Source: Acidobacteriaceae bacterium (GTDB taxonomy: Bacteria > Acidobacteriota > Terriglobia > Terriglobales > Acidobacteriaceae). From it: DNA of 6,213 nt. Under the pieces are notes generated by a model. The model was given only the letters and a program-made list of their open reading frames with translations, made no database searches and had not been told where the DNA came from. The stretch covers positions 1 through 6,213 of the forward strand of contig JASHUF010000552.1 of assembly GCA_030040175.1 (NCBI GenBank), written 5' to 3'. A program made the translations under genes and the position numbers. Shown here piece after piece: positions 1 through 5,048 of the stretch; the first letter of the stretch is position 1; each line of letters opens with the position of its first letter.

Positions 1-27
1 CCTGGAAATTCCCGGCGTCACCACGGC

Positions 28-138
28 TGTCATTCTGAGCGAACGGGGCCCCAAACGTTTCTCGGGGTCCCCGAAGAGCGTCCGCCGCGGCGGATGCTCT
101 TTAGGGTCGAGTTCGGGGGTGGTAAGCGAAGAATCTGC
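28..138 (+). repeat. Dispersed repeat, copy 1 (downstream of the RES toxin)
   Basis: This 111-bp stretch begins TGTCATTCTGAGCG and ends GCGAAGAATCTGC. It matches 695-796 almost base for base in the same orientation, apart from a hypervariable centre and a few substitutions. Internally it has a GGGGCCCC palindrome and a hairpin with arms AAGAGC and GCTCTT. In this copy the hairpin tip is itself a perfect palindrome, TCCGCCG/CGGCGGA. The end sequences resemble an intergenic repeat I recall from Acidobacteriota and some other phyla, but I could not check that. A T-rich run (139-151) follows directly. Bases 1-27 to the left show nothing assignable. Confidence 0.85.
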
Positions 139-158
139 TTTTGTTTTTTTTAGCGAAT

Positions 159-190
159 TCTGCGGCCCTCTCATCACTTTTCGCCGCAGA
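159..190 (-). other. Stem-loop just after the RES toxin stop codon
   Basis: TCTGCGGC (159-166) and GCCGCAGA (183-190) form a perfect 8-bp inverted repeat with a 16-nt loop. It starts 2 nt past the toxin stop codon. On the toxin strand the stem is followed by an A-rich run rather than a T-run, so it lacks the form of an intrinsic terminator. A role in protecting the mRNA 3' end is possible but speculative. Confidence 0.45.
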
Positions 191-192
191 CT

Positions 193-675
193 CTACCCGC
201 CAGCTTCGCCACCTGCTCCCCGCGCAAACATCCGCTCATCGAACTGGAACGGCTCCGGCTTCGCGATGCGCAGCCTACCCAAGCGCGAATGCGCCGGATT
301 CACCAGCACATTCCACTCCGAGCGGATGGGCACGGACGGAACCTTGAGCGCGAGCGAAGAGCCCGAGCGAACCCACGCATCGCCCAGCGCACGCGTCGCT
401 TCGACGTCGGCCCACCAGCTTTCAGCAAGCGCGCTCGGTGAAATTGTGCGCCCCGGCTCGCCCTCCGGGAGCGTGACCTGAAACACAACCAGATCGTCGG
501 GAGCCAATGCCGGCTCCAGATGCACAAACAGCTCGATGGCCGCCAGCGCCAGCGACGACGAGCAATAAACCATGGGCACGCCGCGCGAGTTCCAGCGCCC
601 GCCGTAGCGCCGCGCGCCCTCGCCGGAAAAAGCCTGCTCCGCGTGCACGGCGCGGCACAGCCGCCAGATCACCAT
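193..675 (-). CDS. RES-domain toxin of a Xre/RES toxin-antitoxin module
   Basis: This 160-residue cytoplasmic protein belongs to the RES family (PF08808). Characterised members such as MbcT and Pseudomonas putida Res deplete cellular NAD+ and arrest growth. The family landmarks are present: WRLCR at 4-8, a GGRWN block with R27, Y37 in VYCSSS, E48 in the helix AIELFVHL, S114 in KVPS, and LVNPAH near 124-129. The length is typical. ATG at 675 is preceded by GGGGAG (684-689) at 8-nt spacing, a good ribosome-binding site. The antitoxin gene is upstream on the same strand, but 166 bp separate them where this family usually has near-contact or overlap. Most of that gap is a dispersed repeat. No truncation or frameshift is visible, so the toxin looks intact. 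NAD+ depletion by this particular protein is inferred from the family. Confidence 0.92.
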   Translation of the reverse strand: MVIWRLCRAVHAEQAFSGEGARRYGGRWNSRGVPMVYCSSSLALAAIELFVHLEPALAPDDLVVFQVTLPEGEPGRTISPSALAESWWADVEATRALGDAWVRSGSSLALKVPSVPIRSEWNVLVNPAHSRLGRLRIAKPEPFQFDERMFARGAGGEAGG

Positions 676-683
676 TGCTTCAA

Positions 684-689
684 CTCCCC
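684..689 (-). promoter_or_regulatory. Ribosome-binding site of the RES toxin
   Basis: GGGGAG on the minus strand lies 8 nt before the ATG at 675. It gives the toxin its own translation signal, so coupling to the antitoxin across the 166-bp gap is not required. Confidence 0.7.
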
Positions 690-694
690 AGCGA

Positions 695-796
695 TGTCAT
701 TCTGAGCGCACGGGGCCCCAAACGTTTTCCGGGGTCCGCGAAGAGCGGTGTTTGCTCTTTGGGGTCGAGTTTGGGGGTGGTAAGCGAAGAATCTGC
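695..796 (+). repeat. Dispersed repeat, copy 2 (between antitoxin and toxin)
   Basis: This is the second copy of the repeat at 28-138, in direct orientation. It shares the opening TGTCATTCTGAGCG, the GGGGCCCC core and the closing GCGAAGAATCTGC. The central hairpin keeps the AAGAGC/GCTCTT stem, but the tip is only GGTGTTT, about 9 bp shorter than in copy 1. The copy fills most of the antitoxin-toxin gap and would be transcribed in a bicistronic mRNA. The remaining 797-841 shows only a weak 4-bp stem. Confidence 0.85.
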
Positions 797-841
797 AGTT
801 GCTTTTGCCCTCTATTCGAAATGTGCTTGCGGGGCACCACG

Positions 842-1276
842 CTACGTGTAAACTCCGTACGCAATGCGGCCCAGCACGTCTTCCACCTCGCGCACGCCGG
901 GGTCCGTATCAACCTGGTCGAGCGGCCGTCCGCCCCGCAGCGCGCGGTTCGGCGTCTTGAGCCACTGTGCTGCTTTCTCTTCGCTGCCCAGCGCCTCAAT
1001 GGCCGCGGTGTACACCTGCGCCAGGCGGACGGTGCGGTCGCTTTCGGCTGCGGTGAGCCGCGCGTGGCGCTGCAGCCGCCGCGTCAGCGTGCGCTGCGGA
1101 ATGCCGATCTTTTCAGAAATTTCCGCCTGCCGCAGATCGAGCTTCTTGGCGAGCAGAAACAGCGCCTGCGCGGGCAGCCCCGCGCGCACCAGCTCCGCCA
1201 GCGCGCCGCCTTGTGTCGCGGTGCGTCCCAGCACCGGCTCGCCGCCTAGAAGCTCGGGAACAGAATGTGCCGCCAT
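842..1276 (-). CDS. Xre/MbcA/ParS-type antitoxin (DUF2384)
   Basis: This 144-residue protein is the cognate antitoxin of the RES toxin: it binds and neutralises the toxin and, in studied relatives, represses its own promoter. Residues ~32-72 form an Xre-like helix-turn-helix region (KKLDLRQAEISEKIGIP, then RTLTRRL). Residues ~85-144 carry the DUF2384 toxin-binding signature: AIEALGSEEKAAQWL, TPNRALRGGRPLD, then a C-terminus ending RIAYGVYT. The start at 1276 is chosen because GGAGG (1281-1285) lies 4 nt upstream. An in-frame ATG at 1303 would place the TATAAT box and this ribosome-binding site inside the gene. Antitoxin-first order on the same strand as the toxin is canonical. The gene follows tyrS on the same strand but has its own promoter and a palindromic candidate operator. 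Confidence 0.92.
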   Translation of the reverse strand: MAAHSVPELLGGEPVLGRTATQGGALAELVRAGLPAQALFLLAKKLDLRQAEISEKIGIPQRTLTRRLQRHARLTAAESDRTVRLAQVYTAAIEALGSEEKAAQWLKTPNRALRGGRPLDQVDTDPGVREVEDVLGRIAYGVYT

Positions 1277-1280
1277 GGCG

Positions 1281-1297
1281 CCTCCAAAACCATTATA
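1281..1297 (-). promoter_or_regulatory. Antitoxin -10 box and ribosome-binding site
   Basis: On the minus strand a perfect TATAAT (1292-1297) is followed by GGAGG (1281-1285) and then the ATG at 1276. A start site ~7 nt after the -10 box would give a leader of about 9-10 nt that just includes the ribosome-binding site. The -35 region is weak: the best candidate is TTTTGC at 1314-1319, inside the palindrome. Confidence 0.65.
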
Positions 1298-1302
1298 CGC
1301 CA

Positions 1303-1326
1303 TTTGGCCATTTGCAAAATGCCAAA
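1303..1326. promoter_or_regulatory. 24-bp palindrome, candidate operator of the Xre/RES module
   Basis: The arms TTTGGC (1303-1308) and GCCAAA (1321-1326) are arranged symmetrically around a perfect core palindrome TTTGCAAA (1311-1318). All share one centre between 1314 and 1315, and only the two dinucleotides joining arms to core break the symmetry. The site covers the -35/spacer region of the antitoxin promoter and ends one base before the tyrS stop codon (1328-1330). Both position and two-fold symmetry suit autorepression by a dimeric antitoxin. This is inference, since no binding data exist here. Confidence 0.6.
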
Positions 1327-1327
1327 A

Positions 1328-2608
1328 TTACGAAATTACCGCAACCTTCATTTGCTTACCCGTCCTCACCACTGCCTCACACGGGCGTGGGCGAGCAATC
1401 TTGAACCACTGCTGAGTGGATTTTTCGCCGTCGATGTAAACGCCGGCGGCAACCTGCCTTTGTGCATCGCTACGTGATGCTTTCATTCCGAGCTGAACAA
1501 TCAGCCGCGCGGTATCGACAATGACCTCTCTGTTTCGGTCGGCCTCGGCCAGTCGGAGGGAGGCCTCGTCCATTCTCGCTACTTCACGGATGGAAATTCG
1601 GACCTTTTCAACGTCGTCTGGGATTTCCCGCCGCTGAACACCCTTCGCCCAGTTCTCGTCCGCCACGCGCGCCGCTTCTTCGCCGTAGAAGCCCGCCACA
1701 ATCGTCCGCGCCAGCAGCTTCTTCACCGCCATGGGATGCTCGTGGCCGGCCGCCACTCCGGCCTGCAATGCGTCGATCTCCGACTGTTTCAAATCTGTAA
1801 GCAACACCCAGTACTTCCACATCAAGTCGTCCGAGATGCTCATCAGCTTGCCGTACATCTCGCCCGCCGGCTCGTTGATGCCGATGGCATTGCCCAGCGA
1901 TTTCGACATCTTCTGCACGCCATCGAGGCCTTCCAAAATCGGCGTCATCAGCACGATCTGCGGCTTCTGCCCGTAGTCGCGCTGCAGTTCCCGGCCCATC
2001 AGGAGGTTGAATTTCTGGTCCGTGCCGCCCAGCTCCACGTCGCACTCCAGAGCCACGGAATCATAGCCCTGCGCGAGCGGATACAGAAGCTCGTGGAGGC
2101 TGATGTCCTGCTCGGCCTTGAAGCGGGTCAAGAATTCCTTGCGGTCGAGCATCTGCGAAAGCGTCACCTTTGCGGAGAGGCCGATCAGGCCGGCGTAACC
2201 AAGCTTGTCCAGCCACTCTGAGTTGTAGCGCACCTCGGTCTTCTCTGCATCCAGAATGCGAAAAACCTGCTCCTTGTACGTCTCCGCGTTCTTGTCGATC
2301 TCTTCCCGGCTCAGCGCCTTGCGCGTCGCGTTGCGGCCCGTCGGGTCGCCGATCAGCGCGGTCGAGTCGCCGATGAGAAAGATCACCGTATGCCCAAGCT
2401 GCTGGAAATGGCGCAGCTTGCGCATCAAGACTGTATGACCGAGATGCAGATCGGGCGCCGTGGGGTCGAAGCCGGCCTTCACCCGCAGCGGGCGGCCCGT
2501 TCTGCGGCTCTCTTCCAGGCGCTCGCGCAGGTCGCTCGTGCGGATGATCTCCGCCGCGCCCTTCTCGAGCAAGTCCATCTGCTCATTCACAGGCAGGAAT
2601 TCAGGCAT
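1328..2608 (-). CDS. tyrS: Tyrosyl-tRNA synthetase (long, KMSKS-type)
   Basis: This cytoplasmic class Ic synthetase charges tRNA-Tyr with tyrosine using ATP, normally as a homodimer. It has 426 residues from this start. The Rossmann-fold catalytic domain carries the HIGH-type motif HLGH at 55-58 (in [13 protein letters not shown]), the tyrosine-pocket segment [21 protein letters not shown] at ~181-201 and a canonical KMSKS at 233-237. The exact KMSKS and the length place it in the TyrZ-like group rather than the E. coli TyrS group, which has KFGKT. Residues ~362-422 look like the C-terminal S4 RNA-binding domain. The ATG at 2608 gives the usual [14 protein letters not shown] opening. An in-frame TTG at 2674 would add 22 atypical residues. 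No T-box leader is visible upstream. The gene is divergent from the histidine kinase. Confidence 0.96.
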   Translation of the reverse strand: MPEFLPVNEQMDLLEKGAAEIIRTSDLRERLEESRRTGRPLRVKAGFDPTAPDLHLGHTVLMRKLRHFQQLGHTVIFLIGDSTALIGDPTGRNATRKALSREEIDKNAETYKEQVFRILDAEKTEVRYNSEWLDKLGYAGLIGLSAKVTLSQMLDRKEFLTRFKAEQDISLHELLYPLAQGYDSVALECDVELGGTDQKFNLLMGRELQRDYGQKPQIVLMTPILEGLDGVQKMSKSLGNAIGINEPAGEMYGKLMSISDDLMWKYWVLLTDLKQSEIDALQAGVAAGHEHPMAVKKLLARTIVAGFYGEEAARVADENWAKGVQRREIPDDVEKVRISIREVARMDEASLRLAEADRNREVIVDTARLIVQLGMKASRSDAQRQVAAGVYIDGEKSTQQWFKIARPRPCEAVVRTGKQMKVAVIS

Positions 2609-2617
2609 CTCCTGCCC

Positions 2618-2623
2618 AGTATA
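2618..2623 (-). promoter_or_regulatory. Candidate -10 box of tyrS
   Basis: TATACT on the minus strand lies 9 nt before the tyrS ATG at 2608, and no convincing -35 hexamer is seen upstream. If it is used, transcription would begin within a few bases of the start codon, giving a near-leaderless mRNA. The AGGAG directly abutting the ATG is too close to act as a normal Shine-Dalgarno site. Confidence 0.4.
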
Positions 2624-2739
2624 AATTTCGCCCCTCGCCGGGCCGCCGTTCCGCGCGCCTTCTTCCGGAGACAAAGCCGGTCCTGCCTGCTATGGTGTTG
2701 AAGATTCACACCGTTTTGTCTTGCGATGGCCCGAAAATC

Positions 2740-4149
2740 ATGGAACAGGATCTCATCGAGCGGCTGGCCAAACACAGGACTCTGGGCGCCGTGCCGCGCA
2801 GCGAGCTCGAGTGGCTCGCCACGCATGGCTCCCTCCGCAACCTCAAGACGGACGAAATCCTCAGCGCCAAGGACCGCCCCGTGGAGGCGCTCTACATTAT
2901 CCTCAGCGGCAGGCTGGGCCTGTTCGTCGACCGCGGCGCCGGGCCGGACAAAATCGTCGAGTGGCGCGCGGGGGATGTCTCCGGGCTCTTGCCGTTTTCG
3001 CGGCTGACGGCGCCTCCGGGCAACGCCATCGCCCTGGAGCCGCTGGAGATCCTCGCCATTTCCCGCGAGCACTTCAAGGCCATGACCGTGGCCTGCTTTG
3101 AGGTCACATCGATCCTCGTCCACTCCATGGTGGATCGCGCGCGCCTCTTTACTTCGGGCGACCTGCTCAACGAGAAGATGCTCTCTCTCGGCAAGCTCTC
3201 CGCCGGATTGGCGCATGAGCTCAACAATCCGGCCTCGGCCATCAACCGGTGCGCCGCCATGCTGGCAGATCAACTCAAAGATTCCGAGGACTCCGCGCTC
3301 GCCCTGGCCGCCGCAGCGTTGAGCGAGCCGGAAATGGCCGCCCTCGATGCAGCGCGCGCGTTCGCCAGGGAAAAACCGGACCGGCCGGCGCTTTCCCCTC
3401 TGGAGCAATCGGATCGTGAAGAGGCCTTTGCCGCATGGCTTACCCGGCACGGCGTAGATGCAGCCGGCGCGGGAGCGCTTTCCGACACCGGGATGACCAT
3501 CGAATGCCTTGACCGGCTCGCCGCTTGCTTCGAGCCCTCCGTCTTGCCTGCGGCGCTGCGCTGGCTGGCGGCCGGCTGCGCCATCCGGAACCTTACGGCA
3601 AGGATTCAGGACTCTGCCGCGCAAATTTCAAATCTGGTGCGCGCGGTGAAGGGATTCACTCATATGGACCAGGCCAACGTGGCCGAACCGGTGAACGTGG
3701 GCGCGGGCTTGGCGGATACGGTGGAGGTCCTGCGGGCGAAGGCGCGCGCGAAGTCGGCCGCAGTCACCTTGGAACTGGAGCCCGAACTCCCGAGGGTGCG
3801 CGGCTATGCCGCCGAATTGAACCAGATCTGGAACAACCTCATCGACAACGCCCTGGACGCCGTACCTGGCGGCGGAAAAGTCAGTGTGCTGGCGCGCCGC
3901 GAAGATCGCCGCCTGGTGGTGCGGGTCGTCGACGATGGGCCGGGTATTCCCGCCGATGTGCGCCATCGTATCTTCGATCCCTTCTTTACCACCAAGCCCA
4001 TGGGACAGGGTATCGGCATGGGACTCGATATCGCCCGCCGGCTGGTTCGCCACAACCAGGGCGCCATCGACTTTGAATCGGGCGCCGGACGGACCGAGTT
4101 TCGCGTCACGCTTCCCTTGGACGGGCCTGACGCCGAAGGAACGGCTTAG
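2740..4149 (+). CDS. Cytoplasmic sensor histidine kinase with cyclic-nucleotide-binding-like domain
   Basis: This 469-residue protein has no membrane segment. Residues ~15-125 form a jelly-roll of the cNMP-binding type (ALYIILSGRLGLF, then WRAGDVSGLLPF). The Glu and Arg of the usual phosphate-binding cassette are missing: GNA occupies the R-x-A position at 94-96, so cAMP/cGMP binding is doubtful. The H-box GLAHELNNP carries H159 and an E160-x-x-N163 phosphatase motif. The second HisKA helix begins near R288, so ~110 residues are inserted between the two helices. The HATPase_c domain is complete: N-box with N370, G1 DDGPGIP (398-404), F-box FDPFFTTKP (412-420), G2 GQGIGMGL (422-429). ATG at 2740 gives the family-like opening MEQDLIERLAKHRTLG. 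ATG at 2692 would add 16 residues, and neither start has a strong ribosome-binding site. No response regulator is encoded in the window. Confidence 0.9.
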   Translation: MEQDLIERLAKHRTLGAVPRSELEWLATHGSLRNLKTDEILSAKDRPVEALYIILSGRLGLFVDRGAGPDKIVEWRAGDVSGLLPFSRLTAPPGNAIALEPLEILAISREHFKAMTVACFEVTSILVHSMVDRARLFTSGDLLNEKMLSLGKLSAGLAHELNNPASAINRCAAMLADQLKDSEDSALALAAAALSEPEMAALDAARAFAREKPDRPALSPLEQSDREEAFAAWLTRHGVDAAGAGALSDTGMTIECLDRLAACFEPSVLPAALRWLAAGCAIRNLTARIQDSAAQISNLVRAVKGFTHMDQANVAEPVNVGAGLADTVEVLRAKARAKSAAVTLELEPELPRVRGYAAELNQIWNNLIDNALDAVPGGGKVSVLARREDRRLVVRVVDDGPGIPADVRHRIFDPFFTTKPMGQGIGMGLDIARRLVRHNQGAIDFESGAGRTEFRVTLPLDGPDAEGTA

Positions 4150-4358
4150 GGACGGAGCCCCCAATGGTGCCGCGGACGGGAAAATTTCCGCTTATCGTCA
4201 ACTGACGGAAGGAGATAGACCGGAGTAGCGCGTCCATTCGTGATCTCAGTCTAAATTGCACCTTTTGGGGTAGCTGGCGCCCTGTTCGTCACCGGCGCCC
4301 GTAACCCTTCCACGGCCGTTTCCGACACAAATTCCGTGAAGGCAGCCCAAGCCGGGCG

Positions 4359-4364
4359 TACACT
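4359..4364 (+). promoter_or_regulatory. Candidate -10 box of the small membrane protein gene
   Basis: TACACT ends 7 nt before the ATG at 4372, the spacing expected for a leaderless transcript. No Shine-Dalgarno sequence is present, and the -35 region (around GTGAAG, 4336-4341) is poor. The rest of the gap after the kinase (4150-4371) holds only a pair of GGCGCC hexamers (4276-4281, 4294-4299) and no T-rich terminator. Confidence 0.4.
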
Positions 4365-4371
4365 TTCTGCT

Positions 4372-4656
4372 ATGCAACCATCCCGTCTCCAGATCGGCCC
4401 CCGGGCCCGGCTGCGTCCGATCAGCCTGATGATGCTGAACCTCCTCATTCTTCTGGTGGCCATCGGGGCCTTCAATTTCGCCCTTTCGCTCGTCAACCTG
4501 ACCAATCACTTCACCCATGCGGGCATCGAGCATACGCCGGCCGCGGTGAAGACGCTGGTGATCAACATCTCCTCGTTGCTGATGGCTGTGGTTTCCGGAA
4601 TCCTCATCAACCGGATTGTCCTGCGCCAGCGGTCGATGGTTACAGCTTCGGAGTAG
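4372..4656 (+). CDS. Small two-helix membrane protein of unknown function
   Basis: I do not recognise this 94-residue protein. It has a basic N-terminus (R5, R12, R14, R16), a hydrophobic segment at about 19-41 (LMMLNLLILLVAIGAF onward) and a polar loop with HFTHAGIEHTP. A second hydrophobic segment at about 62-83 (TLVINISSLLMAVVSGILI) is followed by a short basic tail (RIVLRQR). The positive-inside rule suggests both ends are cytoplasmic, with the loop outside. ATG at 4372 is preferred over the in-frame GTG at 4336 because TACACT sits 7 nt before it and the GTG adds low-complexity residues. The gene stands alone, 222 bp after the kinase stop. Coherent membrane topology supports a real gene, but no function can be assigned. 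Confidence 0.65.
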   Translation: MQPSRLQIGPRARLRPISLMMLNLLILLVAIGAFNFALSLVNLTNHFTHAGIEHTPAAVKTLVINISSLLMAVVSGILINRIVLRQRSMVTASE

Positions 4657-4726
4657 AACTGGTTGCGTAACTGGCGTTTTGAAAGGGCACCACTTGAGTC
4701 GTGCCGATAAGCGCCAGCAAAATCGC

Positions 4727-4752
4727 GGGCTTCAGCCCCTGAGGGGCGTTTT
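4727..4752 (+). terminator. Possible intrinsic terminator with an overlapping alternative hairpin
   Basis: GCCCC (4735-4739) and GGGGC (4743-4747) form a 5-bp GC stem with a TGA loop, followed by GTTTT (4748-4752). A second hairpin, GGGC-TTCA-GCCC (4727-4738), uses the same GCCC bases, so the two exclude each other. The site is ~80 nt past the small membrane protein gene. The T-tract is short, so termination may be weak. A REP-like dispersed element is an alternative reading. Confidence 0.45.
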
Positions 4753-4810
4753 CTCATCGCCATGGGCCATTGATGCGACCAGCTCCAGGGTGCGGATGCG
4801 GCTTCCGGCT

Positions 4811-4833
4811 TTTCCGCGGAAAGGTTCTATAAT
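4811..4833 (+). promoter_or_regulatory. Promoter with perfect TATAAT and a 12-bp palindrome in the spacer
   Basis: TATAAT (4828-4833) is preceded by TTTCCGCGGAAA (4811-4822), a perfect 12-bp palindrome lying where the -35/-10 spacer should be. That is a common repressor-site position. No good -35 hexamer is evident. A GTG codon begins 7 nt after the box. The promoter faces the aminotransferase gene 215 bp downstream. Confidence 0.5.
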
Positions 4834-4840
4834 CCATTCA

Positions 4841-4921
4841 GTGCAACGCTCTACCCATGGTCGCATTCCTGTTATTGTGCGTGCAGCCCGCATCGCGCGT
4901 GCGGCGGCTGCGGCCGCCTAG
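4841..4921 (+). CDS. Putative leaderless, alanine-rich leader peptide upstream of alaC
   Basis: This possible 26-codon ORF starts at GTG 4841, exactly 7 nt after a perfect TATAAT, and stops at TAG 4919-4921. The encoded peptide opens with a polar stretch (start-QRSTHGR) and continues IPVIVRAARIAR. It ends in six consecutive alanines (codons GCG GCG GCT GCG GCC GCC, 4901-4918) directly before the stop. Nine of the 26 residues are alanine. The next gene is an AlaC-type aminotransferase that makes alanine, so the ORF could sense alanyl-tRNA supply as classical leader peptides do. There is no ribosome-binding site, which a leaderless message would not need. Alternatives are a chance ORF in GC-rich DNA or an unrelated small protein. 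The reading frame is open further upstream, so composition alone is not proof. Confidence 0.4.
   Translation: MQRSTHGRIPVIVRAARIARAAAAAA
4883..4918 (+). promoter_or_regulatory. Mutually exclusive GC-rich hairpins over the leader Ala codons
   Basis: Hairpin A pairs GCAGCC (4883-4888) with GGCTGC (4906-4911) and CGCA (4889-4892) with TGCG (4900-4903), leaving a 2-nt bulge and a 7-nt loop. Hairpin B pairs GGCGGC (4903-4908) with GCCGCC (4913-4918) around TGCG. They share bases 4903-4911, so only one can form. A ribosome paused in the alanine run would disrupt both. Switching is inferred from pairing only. Confidence 0.35.
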
Positions 4922-4946
4922 ACCTCGCTTCCCCTCATCCCAAAAA

Positions 4947-5026
4947 CAGGAATCAGGTTTCAGGTGTCAGTCAAATTCTGACCACTGACCACTGATCACT
5001 GACCCCTGACACCTGACACCCGACCC
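4947..5026 (+). repeat. Heptanucleotide repeat array in two opposing orientations
   Basis: Seven contiguous heptamers of the form CTGACCA/CTGACAC run from 4978 to 5026. Just upstream, 4947-4970 holds three heptamers of the form CAGGTGT, CAGGTTT and CAGGAAT plus a partial unit, which are the same repeat in inverted orientation. The two halves give a perfect 11-bp inverted repeat, TCAGGTGTCAG (4960-4970) and CTGACACCTGA (5006-5016), with a 35-nt loop and imperfect pairing extending outward. The array ends about 8 bp before the alaC -10 box. It resembles the short tandem heptamers known in cyanobacteria, though homology is not implied. Confidence 0.8.
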
Positions 5027-5033
5027 CTGGTTT

Positions 5034-5043
5034 TACACTGGAG
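5034..5043 (+). promoter_or_regulatory. Candidate alaC -10 box and Shine-Dalgarno
   Basis: TACACT (5034-5039) runs straight into GGAG (5040-5043), which lies 5 nt before the ATG at 5049. A transcript starting ~7 nt after this box would exclude the GGAG. The GGAG therefore makes most sense if the mRNA starts further upstream, for example at the 4828 promoter. A TTGACA-like CTGACA (5013-5018) lies 15 bp upstream, inside the heptamer array. Confidence 0.4.
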
Positions 5044-5048
5044 CCATC

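Noticed and set aside
139..190. T-rich run plus 8-bp stem read as a terminator
   Set aside because: On the plus strand the T-run precedes the stem, and on the toxin strand the stem is followed by A residues, so neither direction has stem-then-U geometry.
119..481. Plus-strand open frames across the repeat and toxin gene
   Set aside because: They are antisense to the RES toxin, have Ser/Pro/Arg-rich random-like products and start inside the dispersed repeat.
2609..2674. TTG start of tyrS giving 22 extra residues
   Set aside because: The added segment is not family-like, while ATG at 2608 gives the usual N-terminus. An AGGA about 8 nt before the TTG keeps it from being fully excluded.
2587..3624. 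Long minus-strand open frame (345 codons) opposite the kinase gene
   Set aside because: It is a high-GC shadow of the kinase gene: low-complexity Arg/Gly/Ala composition, no family motif, and a plus-strand frame with complete HisKA and HATPase motifs.
4276..4299. GGCGCC pair as a terminator for the kinase gene
   Set aside because: Each hexamer is self-palindromic and common in GC-rich DNA, the loop is 12 nt and no T-tract follows.
4616..4921. A 101-codon reading of the frame that ends with the six Ala codons
   Set aside because: It would start inside the small membrane protein gene and run through the hairpin and promoter; composition is random-like before 4841. Only the part after TATAAT is worth considering.
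4947..5026. CRISPR array
   Set aside because: Units are 7 bp with no spacers and reverse orientation midway; this is a tandem heptamer repeat.
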